Shown here piece by piece: positions 22,316 through 33,293 of a stretch of DNA of 64,000 bases (positions within the stretch are counted from its first letter, which is position 1; each line of letters begins with the position of its first letter). The DNA lies in the NCBI GenBank assembly GCA_037127255.1, contig JBANSL010000010.1, forward strand, positions 27,236,620-27,300,619, in the 5' to 3' direction. The position numbers and the translations under genes are program-made. Under the pieces are notes generated by a model. The model ran no database searches. It had not been told where the DNA came from and worked only from the letters and a program-made list of their open reading frames with translations. Source of the DNA: Persicaria tinctoria. Lineage: Eukaryota > Streptophyta > Magnoliopsida > Caryophyllales > Polygonaceae.

Positions 22316-24505
22316 TGTGATGGTTCTATTACTACTTCAAGCCTAGATGTTGCAAATGAGTTTGTCAAATACTACAAAAATCTTCTTGGTTGTGCAGGAC
22401 CGGATGTGTAGATTGACAACTCTTGGTTTGCTAGAGGAGCCTCTATTCGTGAGGATGACAAGTGCATGCTCATGGCGCCGGTCTTGAATGAGGATATCAA
22501 GGCGGCTTTGTGGAGCATTGGAGAGGACAAGGCCCCGGGGCCAGATGGTTGCTCTTCTTGCTTCTTCAAAGCCTCATGGAATGTCACGGGACCAGAGCTT
22601 TGCGCGGCGGTCAAGGAGTTCTTCCGGAATAGGAAACTTTTGAGACAGAGGAACCACACAATCATTAGCTTGATTCCCAAGAAGGACGAGTCGACTAGGG
22701 TTGAACATTTTAAGCCGATCTCTTGTTGCAATTTAGCCTACAAGGTCATTTCCAAGATCCTCACTTTAAGGCTTGGGAAGTACCTTGACTATATTATTGA
22801 TCCGGCCCAAAATGCTTTCCTCCTTAACCGACTCATGTCCGACAATATTTTTTTAGTGCAAGAGCTTCTTCGCAAGTATAATGTTAAGCGTGGCACTAGG
22901 AGATGTTTTCTTAACATCGACCTAGCTAAGGCTTATGATTCTTTATTGTGGAAGTTCTTACGCTTTGTGTTGTGTGAATTAGGTTTCCCTCCGGATTTCA
23001 TTGCGTGGGTGATGGAATGTGTTGAGAAGACCTCCTTCTCCATCAAAGTGAACAATGGCATACATGGCATGTTTGAAGGTAAAAGGGAACTTAGGCAAGG
23101 TGATCCACTCTCTCCCTTACTCTTTGTCTTAGCTTTGGAATTCTTTTCTAGGATTGTCAAAGTTGAGACTAGTAAGGTTGGTTTCCATTTTCACCAACAT
23201 TGTGAGAGTGTTAGGATTGCCCACCTAATGTTTGCGGATGATATAGTGCTCTTTAGCCGTGGGGACTTGAGTTCGGTTAGATGCTTGATGACTTGTCTCC
23301 ACCGCTTTGAGAAGGCTTCGGGACTCTCGGTCGACAAGGAGAAATCATCGGCTTTCTTAGCCTTGGTGCCTTCCAATGAAGCGTAAGCCATTTTGGAGGC
23401 GACGGGGTTCAAGAAAGGGGAATTCCCCTTCCGCTACCTTGGGATTCCCATCAGCCCCCACGGCCTCCGGGTGATGCACTACGGACCCCTCTTGGACAAG
23501 ATCGGTAAGAAGCTTTCTACTTGGGCTGGTAAGCACTTGTCTTATGCAGGTCGTAGGGAGCTCATTGCTTCGGTGATCCAAGGGACGGAAGGGTTCTGGC
23601 TCTCGGTCCTTCCTGTTCCGGAAAGCGTCATGCAAGCCCTCATAAGCTTGTGCCGTTCCTTCCTTTGGAAAACACCGAGAGTGAGATGGAGCAAGGTGTG
23701 CAAGCCAAATCATGAAGGTGGACTAGGGTTGATTGATATTAGGCCTTGGAATGATGCCTTCATGTGCAAGCACCTTTGGAGGATAAAAGAGAAGAAGGAG
23801 AGCCTTTGGGTTCGGTGGGTGCACCACCAGTACCTTGGGGTGGTGGCGGTGGAGACTTGGGAAGCTCAACGACGTGACTCACCACTCATCAAAGCTATTA
23901 TTGAGGTAAAGAACACAATGCTGATTTTGAACTCTAACCTTAGTAATTTGCTCGATGATTGGTGTGATGGTGAGATGTTCAAGGTCAAAAGAGCTTATGA
24001 GGAATTTCGGGACAAGGAGGCCAAAGTCCATTGGTTTAGGGAAGTCTGGGCAAAAGGAAACACCCTGAAGCATAGCTTCATCCTTTGGCTCGCTACCTTG
24101 GGTAAGCTTCCTACTTTGGATAGACTTTTCTTCCTTTATATTAACCATGTATGCAGGTTTTGTGATGAAGACACCTTGGAGACCCATGACCACCTCTTCT
24201 TTGAGTTCCCTTATACTAAGGGCATTTGGAGGAGAACGAGAGAAAGGTTCTTAATTCCGGAAGGAGTTGACAGCTTGGCTCGCGGTCTTAGGTGGCTTCG
24301 GAGATACAAAAGGAAGAAGGGTTGTGAGGCTAAGGCCAAAACCTTTGCTTTTTCCGCGGCCATCTACTTCATTTGGCATGCACGTAATGCAAAGGTGTAT
24401 GACGACAACCTTATTCTCGAGGACCTGGTGGCTAGACTTATAGCAACCCATGTTTTCCGTCTCCTTCACGACACCTTTTCCCTTGATGATGTTGAGAAGA
24501 TCTAA
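22316..24505 (+). pseudogene. LINE ORF2, reverse transcriptase and zf-RVT, two stops
   Basis: Continues ORF2 after the frameshift. TAG lies at 22409-22411 and TAA at 23384-23386, all in one frame to 24505. RT motifs in order: APGPDG, IPKKDESTRVEHFKPIS, LNIDLAKAYDSL (catalytic Asp), RQGDPLSPLLF, FADDIVLF (catalytic Asp pair intact). The C-terminal part has the zf-RVT signature (HSFILWLATLGKLPTLDRL, CRFCDEDTLETHDHLFFEF). The catalytic residues survive although the frame is broken, so inactivation is fairly recent. Confidence 0.85.
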
Positions 24506-25017
24506 TCCTTGGCTCACTTGTTTGCTCTCTTGGTTGCTTGGGTGGAATGTTGAGGCTTTTGGATGATGTCCTAGGGCCTGCGTGCCTCTAGTGCCTGTGT
24601 GCACTCGAGAACCATCTCCTTGTGTTTGGGTTTTGGCTTGTGTCCCTTTGGGTTCCTGTGTGGCTCGGGAACAAGGTCTTTTTGATGTATTTTGGAGGTG
24701 TGTTGGGTTTGCATACCCTATCCGCTCCCTTTTCTTGTTTTCTTGGCATTTTGTGTGTGCCCGTTCAAGCTGCGTCTTGAATGGGGCATACAACCATTAT
24801 TTTATTTTAGCTTTGAACCCTTGTTGAGTTTTGGCTGCGTCCGAGCTCAAAAAGTGGCTCAACCTTTTTGATGTATGATCCTTTTGATCCCCCCCCCCCA
24901 TTCTTTCATTAATATTTACATAAACCTCCCCTCACCCGGACTTAGTGCCGGGGGGGTTGGCTTCCAAAAAAGACCACAAGCCACACCAGCAGGGCCTTCT
25001 CTCTTGGGAGTGTTGTT

Positions 25018-25163
25018 AGATACACCACAAATCATCTTCTTTAATTGCACAGTCATTTCAACGTGCAAGACTTTTAATTAATTAGCACTTTTTTCAAATT
25101 AATTAATTCACCTCAACCTTGCACGTCGAAAAGGACGTGCAAGATTTGTGGTGTATTTATCCA
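25018..25163. repeat. small foldback, possible MITE
   Basis: GATACACCACAAATC at the left and its inverse GATTTGTGGTGTAT at the right bracket about 145 bp that contain AATTAATTA-rich DNA and two inverted ACGTGCAAG-type words. TTA occurs outside both ends, which would suit a Harbinger-type element, but the boundary is not exact. Confidence 0.4.
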
Positions 25164-25167
25164 GACC

Positions 25168-25510
25168 GCTCTCTCGGCCTCCCACACCCACCTCGAGCCA
25201 CCTCCGACCACCAACCCCTAGCCGCAATCGAGCCCACCCCTGTGCGCACCCCCGAGCCCTGACGTGGCCTGGTTCGAGCAACCTGCTACCCCGACGCGCC
25301 CATCCGCTGGTTGCACAGACGAGCCACCAGCAGCGCTTCTCTCTCGGCCTCCCACACCCACATCGAGCCACCTCCAGCCACTAACCCCTAGCCGCACTCA
25401 ACCCCACCCCTGTGCGTACCCCCGAGCCCTGACGTGGCCCTATTCGAGCCACCTGCTGCCCCGAAGCGCCCACCTCAGCGCAGCGCACAGTCGAGCCACC
25501 AACAGCTTCT
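25168..25510. repeat. 170-bp tandem duplication, C-rich
   Basis: Two copies beginning CTCTCTCGGCCTCCCACACC at about 25168 and 25338, both containing CCCCGAGCCCTGACGTGGCC. Open frames over it are Pro/Ser/His low complexity and are not taken as genes. Confidence 0.8.
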
Positions 25511-25814
25511 CTCCACGCCACTCACGAGCCACCTCTGGCCACCAGCAACCACCTGCTCGAATAATCTCCCTCAGGTGCACCCCCCTAGATCGGAACCCCC
25601 TTGGTTCGTGCCCAGCCGAGCTCACACCGAGCCCATCTCCCCCAACAGTCCCCTTCGACATTTTTTGGATCGACACCATTCGAAATCCCGATTTTTATCC
25701 TTGTTTCAACTCGAATTTGGTATGATTTCAAACCCTAAACTTGTTTATTACAATTATTTAGATTGTTTGAAAGACTTAGGTTGAGATTTAAAACCTAGGG
25801 TTTGATTTAGGAGC

Positions 25815-26235
25815 GGAATTTGGGGCTTTTGGCCAAAAGAGAAATTGATTGAAATTGATGAAATGGTTTGGTTGTTGGGTTGATTTTGAGCTAATTTCAT
25901 GTTCATATCATTGCCGAATTGTTTATGGATCATGAGCTAATTGAATTTTAGAATTTTATATTGCAATATGCTTTAGAATTTGGGGTTTTTTGCCAAAAGC
26001 CAAATCGAATGAAATTGATGATATGGTTGTGTTGTTGGGTTGTTTTGAGCTAATTTCATGTTCATAGCATTGTCAAATTGTTTATGGATCATGATCTAAT
26101 TGGATTTTAGAAATTTATTGCGATATATTTTAGAATATGGGTTTTTTTTTCCAACATCCAAATTGATTGAAATTGATGATATGGTTGTGATGTTGGGTTG
26201 ATTTGGAGCTAATTTTAGAATATGGGTTTTTTAAC
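25815..26235. repeat. 160-bp tandem repeat, about 2.6 copies
   Basis: Units each contain GAAATTGATGA/TATGGTT, GTTGGGTTG and GAGCTAATTT. Unit anchors lie at 25851, 26011 and 26169. Confidence 0.8.
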
Positions 26236-26244
26236 CTTAATTAT

Positions 26245-26463
26245 GCACATTTTAATCTTATTTATGCACTTTAATTTTAAAAGCTTATTATGTATGCACA
26301 CCATAATGTTATATTTGCACAACATAACATTATGTTTGCACATTTTAATCTTATTTATGCACTTTAATTTAAAAGCCTATTATATATGCACACCATAATG
26401 CTATATTTGCACAACATAATATTATATTTGCACATTTTAATCTTATTTATGCACTTTAATTTG
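26245..26463. repeat. 92-bp tandem repeat, about 2.4 copies
   Basis: Units start GCACATTTTAATCTTATTTA at 26245, 26338 and 26430 and contain ATGCACACCATAATG and TTGCACAACATAA. 26464-26984 is AT-rich with no gene visible. Confidence 0.85.
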
Positions 26464-26987
26464 AAATTGTTACATGCTTGAAAACAAATAGACGATAAGT
26501 CCGCCTCCCGAACCCCCAGATGCGACGCCGATGAAAAAATTATTCAAGACACATTAACAATAACCTTAATTGTGCACTTTATATTATTACTCATACACAT
26601 CGTCATTTTATTCTTGCACTTTATCATTTTATTTATACACTTTATATTTGCACAACAAAAGTGTCAAAAATGGGAAAAAGTGCATTTACACATAAAATTA
26701 GATATATTTACCTACTTACCCATAAAATTAGGCTTATTTACCCATAAACTAAACATATTTCAATTATAAATTTTTATAATTGAAATAGGCACATTTACCT
26801 ATTTACCCCATAATGAATTATTATGTTCGCAAAATATAAATTTATATTTGCACAATAGGGCTATTTTAACGATGGTTTGATATCATAGTCGAACAAACCT
26901 GAATCGTAAATAAAGTAGAGCAAAACATAATGTTTTTAATAATTTTCCAGATGGTACGGAAACTTGTTGATGTAAATCGCAAACAAA

Positions 26988-27042
26988 GTTATGGGAGCTA
27001 AATTTATTTTCTTTGGAGGCTTACTCGTATGTGCATCTGTGT
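26988..27042 (-). repeat. isolated unit of the Tat 3'-region tandem repeat
   Basis: GCTAAATTTATTTTCTTTGG followed by AGGCTTAC...TGTGCATCTGTGTTTAAA aligns with the units at 37868-38338. It ties DNA left of the nested Athila to the same Tat element. Confidence 0.65.
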
Positions 27043-27099
27043 TTAAATGTTATATTACACAGGAAGAAAAACTAGAAAGATTCTATGAGTTTTCTCGAT

Positions 27100-27525
27100 T
27101 TACCTCCTCCTAGGCCTGGCTGGGATAATCCGAGTCCTGCCCTGGATCAAGCGGTATCCATTCGAAAGTGGACCTTTTGAGTGAGGAGGAGCCCATTCCT
27201 CATCTACCTCATCCCCTACCGCATCTAAGATACTAACCTCGAAATGAACCCCTCCTCTATGAATAAAGGTTATAGAGGAACCTACATCAACACTATGTGA
27301 ACAGGCAAAATCGTTCCACCCGCCACCTAAGTAAGGAATCCTATAATCTCCGCGAATAACTTCTACAAAAAAATCCCGCAAAATTCGGGACGACAGAAGA
27401 ATGTTCTTGGGAAGGTCTGGATGAAATTCATCTTCAAAACGCAACGGAAGGGACAAGCGATGTAGTTGCTCCGGGAAGCGGATGGGCTCAGAAAATATCC
27501 AAACCGCCTGGTTTGATGTAGTCAT
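27100..27525 (-). CDS. B3-domain protein, REM-like, 141 aa
   Basis: A complete ORF from ATG 27525 to TAA 27100. Residues about 20-103 fit one B3 DNA-binding domain: LSLPLRFEDEF at the start, LPKNILLSS, RDFFVEVIRG, the core GGWNDFACSHSVDVGSSITF, and FEVSILDAVGDE at the end. B3 proteins are plant-specific transcription factors; the short single-domain form recalls REM-type members. The C-terminus is basic (RTRIIPARPRRR). It has its own TATA box 63 bp upstream. It lies between copies of the Tat element's tandem repeat, in the same sense as gag-pol, so it is probably cargo of that element. Expression is unknown, and a normal host gene interrupted by repeats cannot be excluded. Confidence 0.65.
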   Translation of the reverse strand: MTTSNQAVWIFSEPIRFPEQLHRLSLPLRFEDEFHPDLPKNILLSSRILRDFFVEVIRGDYRIPYLGGGWNDFACSHSVDVGSSITFIHRGGVHFEVSILDAVGDEVDEEWAPPHSKGPLSNGYRLIQGRTRIIPARPRRR

Positions 27526-27587
27526 AAAGAGAGAGAAAATAGGAGTAAAGAAAGTAAGTGAATGGAATACTCCCTAAACATCTTCTC

Positions 27588-27593
27588 TTTATA
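27588..27593 (-). promoter_or_regulatory. TATA box upstream of B3 ORF
   Basis: CCCTTTATAAAGAG on the minus strand, 63 bp before the B3 start codon, leaving room for a transcription start near 27560 and a short purine-rich leader. Confidence 0.5.
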
Positions 27594-28049
27594 AAGGGAC
27601 ATCTGTGTGAGCAGCTCAGGATCACGGGTAATAGTAAATAGGGCACCCCGCATGCCATGACCGGATCGTTGATAAGATTGAAAACATGACATGCAAAGAT
27701 CGAAACAAGTGAAAACGTGACTTACTTTGTAGAAGAACACAGTGCATAGGGACGCCCATAAACCTTGTAAATATCAAAATTCTCGGTAGGGGAGCGACGA
27801 GGCCCGTGAACAAAGGAATCTACGGGGAATTAATGGGAGGGCAAACCTCTTTATGTATGTCCGAACCTGGTTTGTGATAAAACTTAGTTAAATCTTAATT
27901 ACTCTCACAGATGAACCCAGGAAGAAAATCATCACAAAAAGCCATGAAAGAGGGGGAACGAGAGGGTTGTCCTAATATCTGCGGAAAGAATTAGAAAACG
28001 TTACCGCGAGAAAGATTGAAGATATAAGGAAACAAGGATCAGTCGTCAT

Positions 28050-30393
28050 TGTTGTTGCAGGAGGATGGTCAAGTATGAAATAAATATAAAATCAAGTTCA
28101 AACTGACTTCCCTGTCTCAGCAAATAATACAAGACTTCCTCCCGTTGTAGTAAGAGAAAAGTCAGGATCGAATCCACGAGGAAGCACGTCAGCAGTTCTC
28201 ATGTAGCTGTAAATTCTCACAGACAAGGCAGCAGAAAGACAGAAACACAGCAAGAAACAGAAATAAAAGCAGAAAAGAAACAAACACAAAAGCAAAGATC
28301 TAAATAAAGACAAAAATAAAGCAAGAAAGTAAAGAACAAAGCAAGAAATAAAAGCAAAGCAGAAAGTAACTCGAGGACACAGAAGCTACTCGACTTTGAC
28401 TAGCTGTCCTCGATATCGACAAGAAAAGTGATGAAAACAGAAAACAGAATCGAAAGCAAACAACTCGACGAAGACAAGCTACTCGATCTCGACAACCTCT
28501 ACTCGAGATCGACTAGAGCGTGCAAAGACAGAAACTTGAAATCGACAAGAACAGAAGAAAACCAACTCGACCTAGACTGGCCGTACTTGAGATCGACAAG
28601 GTACTACTCGATCTCGACAAAGCTTCCTCTAGGTCGACTAAAAACAGAAACTTAAGTTTGCAGAATTTCAAACCAAAACTCGGACTTTTGACAGAAATAA
28701 ACTCAATATATTAAAAGACTTCCAAGGCCAGGGTATCAACACCACAACGATAACCATGCAAAGTAACACATAAAGGCATAAAAGATCATGCTTTCCATCA
28801 ACTAACTTTCGTCATTAACAAATAGGCAAATAGAGGCCTTCGCATAAACCCTAATTGTTACTAACCCTTTTTCACATAATTAATCCAAATTGCATTAAGA
28901 TCACTTTCGCTTCAATAATACAAACAAGGATCACCTTCAACTCTCGCAAAAGAATCATGCTTATAGGGATAGAAGATGAATTGCACAAAAGATCTGACCT
29001 TTATCGCATCGCCTCACATGGCCACCGTCGGGCTCACCCCAGCCCCAAAAGTGGGTGGACTACTCACGCCTCATCGCAATAACAGACATTGAATGAAAAG
29101 AAATAACTTGCATTAAACTATATTCAAAAGCCTTTACAATCCCGGCAATCAACTTTCGCAGAAAGCCAAAACCCTAAAAACCTTAGAACTCCTAAACTTC
29201 TCTATATGTAATCGTCTCTCTGAATCGGAATTGTGATATGGAATGAATAAAACTGAGCCCCCTAGGGCCTTATTTATAGTCTTCTTTCCCTAGCTAATCT
29301 AGGAAAGAAATATCTATCTCTATCTAAAATTATATCTAAAACTTTAAAAGATAAATAAATGCCATAATGGAAATAAATCTAAAAGGAAAAGATAAAACTA
29401 AATAGGGTAAGTCTTCATGATGTTGATAGATCTCCTTCCTTGGGTCAAATTTGGATAGATTTCGGCCAAATCGACTTCCTTCACGCCCAAGGAATCCCAA
29501 GTCTACTCGGACAGGTCTTCGTCGACGCGTTTCTGGACACTGGCCTACTCGACCTCGACAAGGGCTCGTCGACCTCGAGTAGGGTGGATCGTCGACTGGA
29601 CTTCCTGGCTAGCTCTGCTCGATGTGGATCGTCTTGGCTTATTGGCGCTCGTCGACCTCGACAAGCACTAGTCGACCTCGGCAAGCCCTAGTCGACCTCG
29701 AGTAGACTGGCTTGCCGACTAGGTCTTCTCGAGTGACTCTGCTCGATGGGCTCCGGATCTGGATTCAGGGTCTCGTCGATCTCGACAAAGCGTAGTCGAG
29801 ATCGAGTAAGGTTCATCGAAGATGGCTCTCGGTGGTCTCGTCGAGGACTCTTCCTTGGACTTGCTCTGGATGGCTTGTCGATCTCGACAAGGGTTCATCG
29901 AGATCGAGTAAAGGTGTGCTCGGCTTCTCGTCCTCGGCTTCTCGGGCAACTTCTCTCCTCATCGACTCCGGGTGTTTTGTCTAGGCTTCGTCGATCTCGA
30001 CTAGGGCTTGTCGAGATCGAGTTGGGTCCGGAGCCGGGTTGGTATGGCTTTCTCGATCAGACTCTGTCGACAAGGCTTGCTCGGACATGCTCGTCTAGGT
30101 CGAGTAAGGTCTACTCGAGATCGAGTAGTCTGGTTCCTCGGCTCGATTTGACTGGTTCCGCTGCTTTGACCTTGGACTTCTGTAGTGGTTTTCCGAGCTT
30201 TTCCGACCTTCTGTAGAATTGTTGTAAAACGCCTCGAAATCTGCGATTTAAACAGAAACTGGTGTAGATTCCATAATTTGGAAAATAAACATAAACTCCA
30301 TAGATTCTGTACTATCTAAGCCTAAATGAATGCAATGTATACAGAAATTGATATAAAAGTTACTGTAAAACATGGCAGATTCAGTTCACAACA
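28050..30393 (-). repeat. 3' LTR of Athila I (2344 bp)
   Basis: TGTTGTTGCAGGAGG ... TTCACAACA. About 15 strict TCGANNTCGA copies by eye, in two clusters (28388-28640 and 29547-30130), with a TATA box at 29271-29278 (minus) between them. Confidence 0.92.
29271..29278 (-). promoter_or_regulatory. LTR TATA box, Athila I 3' LTR
   Basis: TATAAATA on the minus strand. The U3 motif cluster lies 270-850 bp upstream of it in element sense; the second cluster lies 630-880 bp downstream. Confidence 0.55.
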
Positions 30394-31901
30394 AACACCC
30401 CATACTTAAGCTTGCTTGTCCTCAAGCGATACTTTTATTTGTCATTCAGGGGAAGAATTCAAAAACTCTCAACATCTTAGATTCATTCTCATATAACCCT
30501 GCAATCAATTTCCATCATCGAAAAGGTACTAGTGTCACAGATTCATGCATGTGCAAATATGTAAAAGCAACATCTACTCACAAAAGGAGAGTTATACAAA
30601 ACATAATTCATTCGTGACAAAGCATTGATAATCAAGAAGACTTTAATTAAGCTCATGAAGGAGTAGATTGGTAAAAGGCTAAAGGTGGGCAATTTTTGGC
30701 AATGTGGTGCTGATGATCCGGGGAAATGGAGTATTTCCAAATTGAATTTCCACATTCCTTCTTCCATTTGATGCTTCACCTTTCATAATGCTTTTCTCAA
30801 TAATAATGCTTTTACCTCTCTAACCTCAGCACTGCCTTCTCGCGAGTCGCAAACATGGGTGTCATGAATGGCCCTGGATACTTAGTGCTTTGGACTCCTC
30901 ACAATGTGTCCCATCTCTCCAAACTATTATCTCAGAGAGCAGGGTCAATCTACCTTTATCTCCTGAGGTGATTGGATTTTCTTTCACTCATTAAATTTTC
31001 CATATAATTCAAACAATTTCCTTCCAAACTCCAATAATGATAAACACAACAACCATATAACAATCTCCATAATGTAATATCATTCTCAACATAATCCCCG
31101 GATAAGGTAAAGAATGGCAAATATTTTGATAATGTGGAGCAATAATTGAAATAAGGCATATTATGGCTTTTGTGATGCATAAGCATGGGTAAGGCTAGGA
31201 TTATAAACAATGAGCATTATATGGAAATATAAAGTCCTCCATCCTTTTATCATGCAACATGTCAAAAGCAACTTCAAATTTTACCTCCTTTCATGGTTTT
31301 CAAGAAAATATGCACTTCATTGTGACTTCCCTTTACTAGGCAATTTCATGATATATCTCTAATGAATCCAATTTTGCATCGTCGAATTCAATATAAGCTT
31401 CCATGACATTATTCAAAAATTTCAATGGGGGTCATTTTTCTCAAAATTTTGGAAAACATCCATATAAGCACATAAATCAATAATGCATTCCAAAATAGCC
31501 ATGTAGCAATTCAAAGAAATAATGCACAAGTAATGTCAAATATGGCAATTATGCACAAAGTAATCCCTTCCCCCACCCTATACTTAAATATTACAGTGTC
31601 CTCACTGTATAAAAAACAAGGTAAGGGTAAAGAAAGATACTCACAAGACAGGTGTGCAGGGCCTTATATTTTCGATTAGAGCACCTCCTGGACCGAGTAT
31701 TAATGTAGCTTGGTTCCATCCATTGACCTGAAAAGTAGAAGACATATACCCATAATAGCAAACTAAAAGTGTTTCAAAACAAAAATAAAAGCAACAAAGT
31801 CTCAAATGTCCTAAAAAGTCTATGTACATGCTCTTGATTTTATAGTCGCTAGGCCGACTTTCCATTAATGCTCAAGGTGGCATCTGCAGGGCCCATGTAG
31901 C
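30394..31901 (-). other. Athila I non-coding 3' internal region
   Basis: Between the end of the coding frame and the polypurine tract. It contains CTTGAGGACAAGCAAGC near the LTR, a conserved feature of this lineage. No ORF with a domain; the left 640 bp match the fragment at 14601-15240. Confidence 0.6.
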
Positions 31902-33290
31902 TTAGGCCTCAAATAATACTCCATTCTTGTCCATCAGTTGTAATCCTCCAGAATGGATCTTGTTCACCACGAAAGGTCCCATCCGCTTCTTGTTGAATTT
32001 GTTGGGAAACCAATGATCCTTTGATTTAGAGACATAGAGCTTGTCTCCAACTTCATATTCCTTAGGCTCATCGTTGGATATCCTGCACAATCGCACATAC
32101 CAAGGCAGACCTCTCCCATGTATAGATAAATCTTTAATGAAAATAGGAGAAGAAAGATCCATACCTTGACTTACGTTCACAGAGACGGAATCGTAGGGCT
32201 TGTTGATCTCGACAAGCCTGGTCGACCTCGAGTAGGACTCCGCTCCTGGTGGTTTGCTCATCGACGAAGACGGATCTGGTGGAGCCGAGTGGTTGTCGAC
32301 CTCGACAAGACTAGTCGAGATCGACGAGGGCTCTCCTCCTCGTTGCTGCGGCGTCGAAGAAGAACGGTCTGGTGGTACCGGGTGGTGGTCGATCTCGACG
32401 AGGTTGGTCGAGATCGACGAGGCTCCTGGCTCTGGTGTTGTCATCGTCGAGGAAGGCGAAGTCGGGTTGGCCGAGTGGTGGTCGACCTCGACAAGGGTGG
32501 TCGAGATCGACGAGCCTGGCTTGTCTGGTTCGCTGCTCGACGATGCTGGTGCTGATGGAGTCTCCTTGGTCTGGTCGAGATCGACTAGGGTTCTACTCGA
32601 TGTCGAGGAGCCCTGGTCGATCTTGACCCCATACTTAGTCCCTGTCAAGGCATCCGAAAAATATTTAATCCACAACGACTTACCTTGGTCTGTGTCGATT
32701 GGATTCTCTGTGTTCTCCTTAAGGATTGCCATGATCTTCTCCACCTGGGCCTCCATGTCCCTCTTTTCCAGTTCCTCAGGGGTCATATTCCTGACCTTGG
32801 GTTCCCCGCAGGTGATGTAGCCAGCTGAGATAGATTTGACCTCTTCCATTGGACCTGTATGCCTTTCAGTTTTATTAAAGGAATACTCAATTACCTCATC
32901 GCTGATGTTGAAGGTGATCACTCCTTTCCTAACGCTTATGTTGGCATCCACCGTCGCCAAGAATGGTCTTCCTAGAATAATTGGACAAGCAGGATCTTCT
33001 TGCATATCAACTATTAAGAAATCAGCAGGGACGAAGAATTTACCTACTTGTACTAGGACATTTTCCACCATGCCTGTTGGGATGACCACCGTGTTGTTGG
33101 CCATGTAAAGTCTAGCATCCACAGGCTCCAGGGCACCTATCTTAATCTTGGACCAAATTGTTAAAGGCATTATACTCACACTAGCTCCAAGATCACATAG
33201 GGCATTAATTTTGTATGGATCAAATCCAATAGTTATAGCAAACTTACCTGGATCCGGCCTCTTCTCCAATATGTCCAAATGGCTGCACTC
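31902..33290 (-). pseudogene. Athila I protease fused to integrase C-terminus via motif-encoded linker
   Basis: The frame continues from gag after a TAG (33291-33293). First comes a retropepsin-like protease: CDLGASVSIMPLTIW holds the catalytic Asp, and ILGRPFLATVDANI is the ILGRPFL flap/end block. Then a linker of about 115 residues with five imperfect repeats of the type S-x-ST-x-LVE(V/I)D-x-H follows. It then passes to PWYVRLCRISNDEPKEY-VGDKL, KSKDHWFPNKF and GPFVVNKIHSGGLQLMD, the region that in Ty3/gypsy integrases follows the catalytic core. RT, RNase H and the DDE core are missing. The join is in frame, so a Gag-PR-IN(C) polyprotein once could be made. Confidence 0.8.
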
Positions 33291-33293
33291 CTA

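Larger units (their letters stand above)
20443..24930 (+). mobile_element. L1-type LINE (non-LTR retrotransposon), inactive
   Basis: Plus-strand order is an ORF1-like basic protein, apurinic endonuclease, reverse transcriptase, and a C-terminal zinc-binding zf-RVT domain, as in plant L1 elements. ORF2 is broken by one frameshift and two stops. The 3' untranslated region runs to roughly 24930 and holds an 11-C run at 24889-24899. No clean poly-A tail or duplicated target site was found, so ends are approximate. Confidence 0.85.

Noticed and set aside
20443..24930. Target duplication of the first LINE
   Set aside because: CTCACCC occurs near both ends (about 20338 and 24930), but the 5' end is not defined and the match is short.
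25264..25784. Long plus-strand frames over the 170-bp duplication
   Set aside because: Pro/Ser/His low complexity produced by C-rich repeats; frames open on both strands.
28388..30130. Short palindromic repeats at regular spacing resembling a CRISPR array
   Set aside because: Repeats are only 10 bp, spacers of about 10 bp are themselves similar, and the setting is a plant LTR.
29746..30216. 156-codon plus-strand frames in both Athila I LTRs (also 36991-37461), rich in SISTR/SRSTR
   Set aside because: They are the TCGANNTCGA array read as codons, run against the element's sense, and have no domain.
32166..32820. Plus-strand frames over the protease-integrase linker
   Set aside because: Antisense shadows of the motif array.
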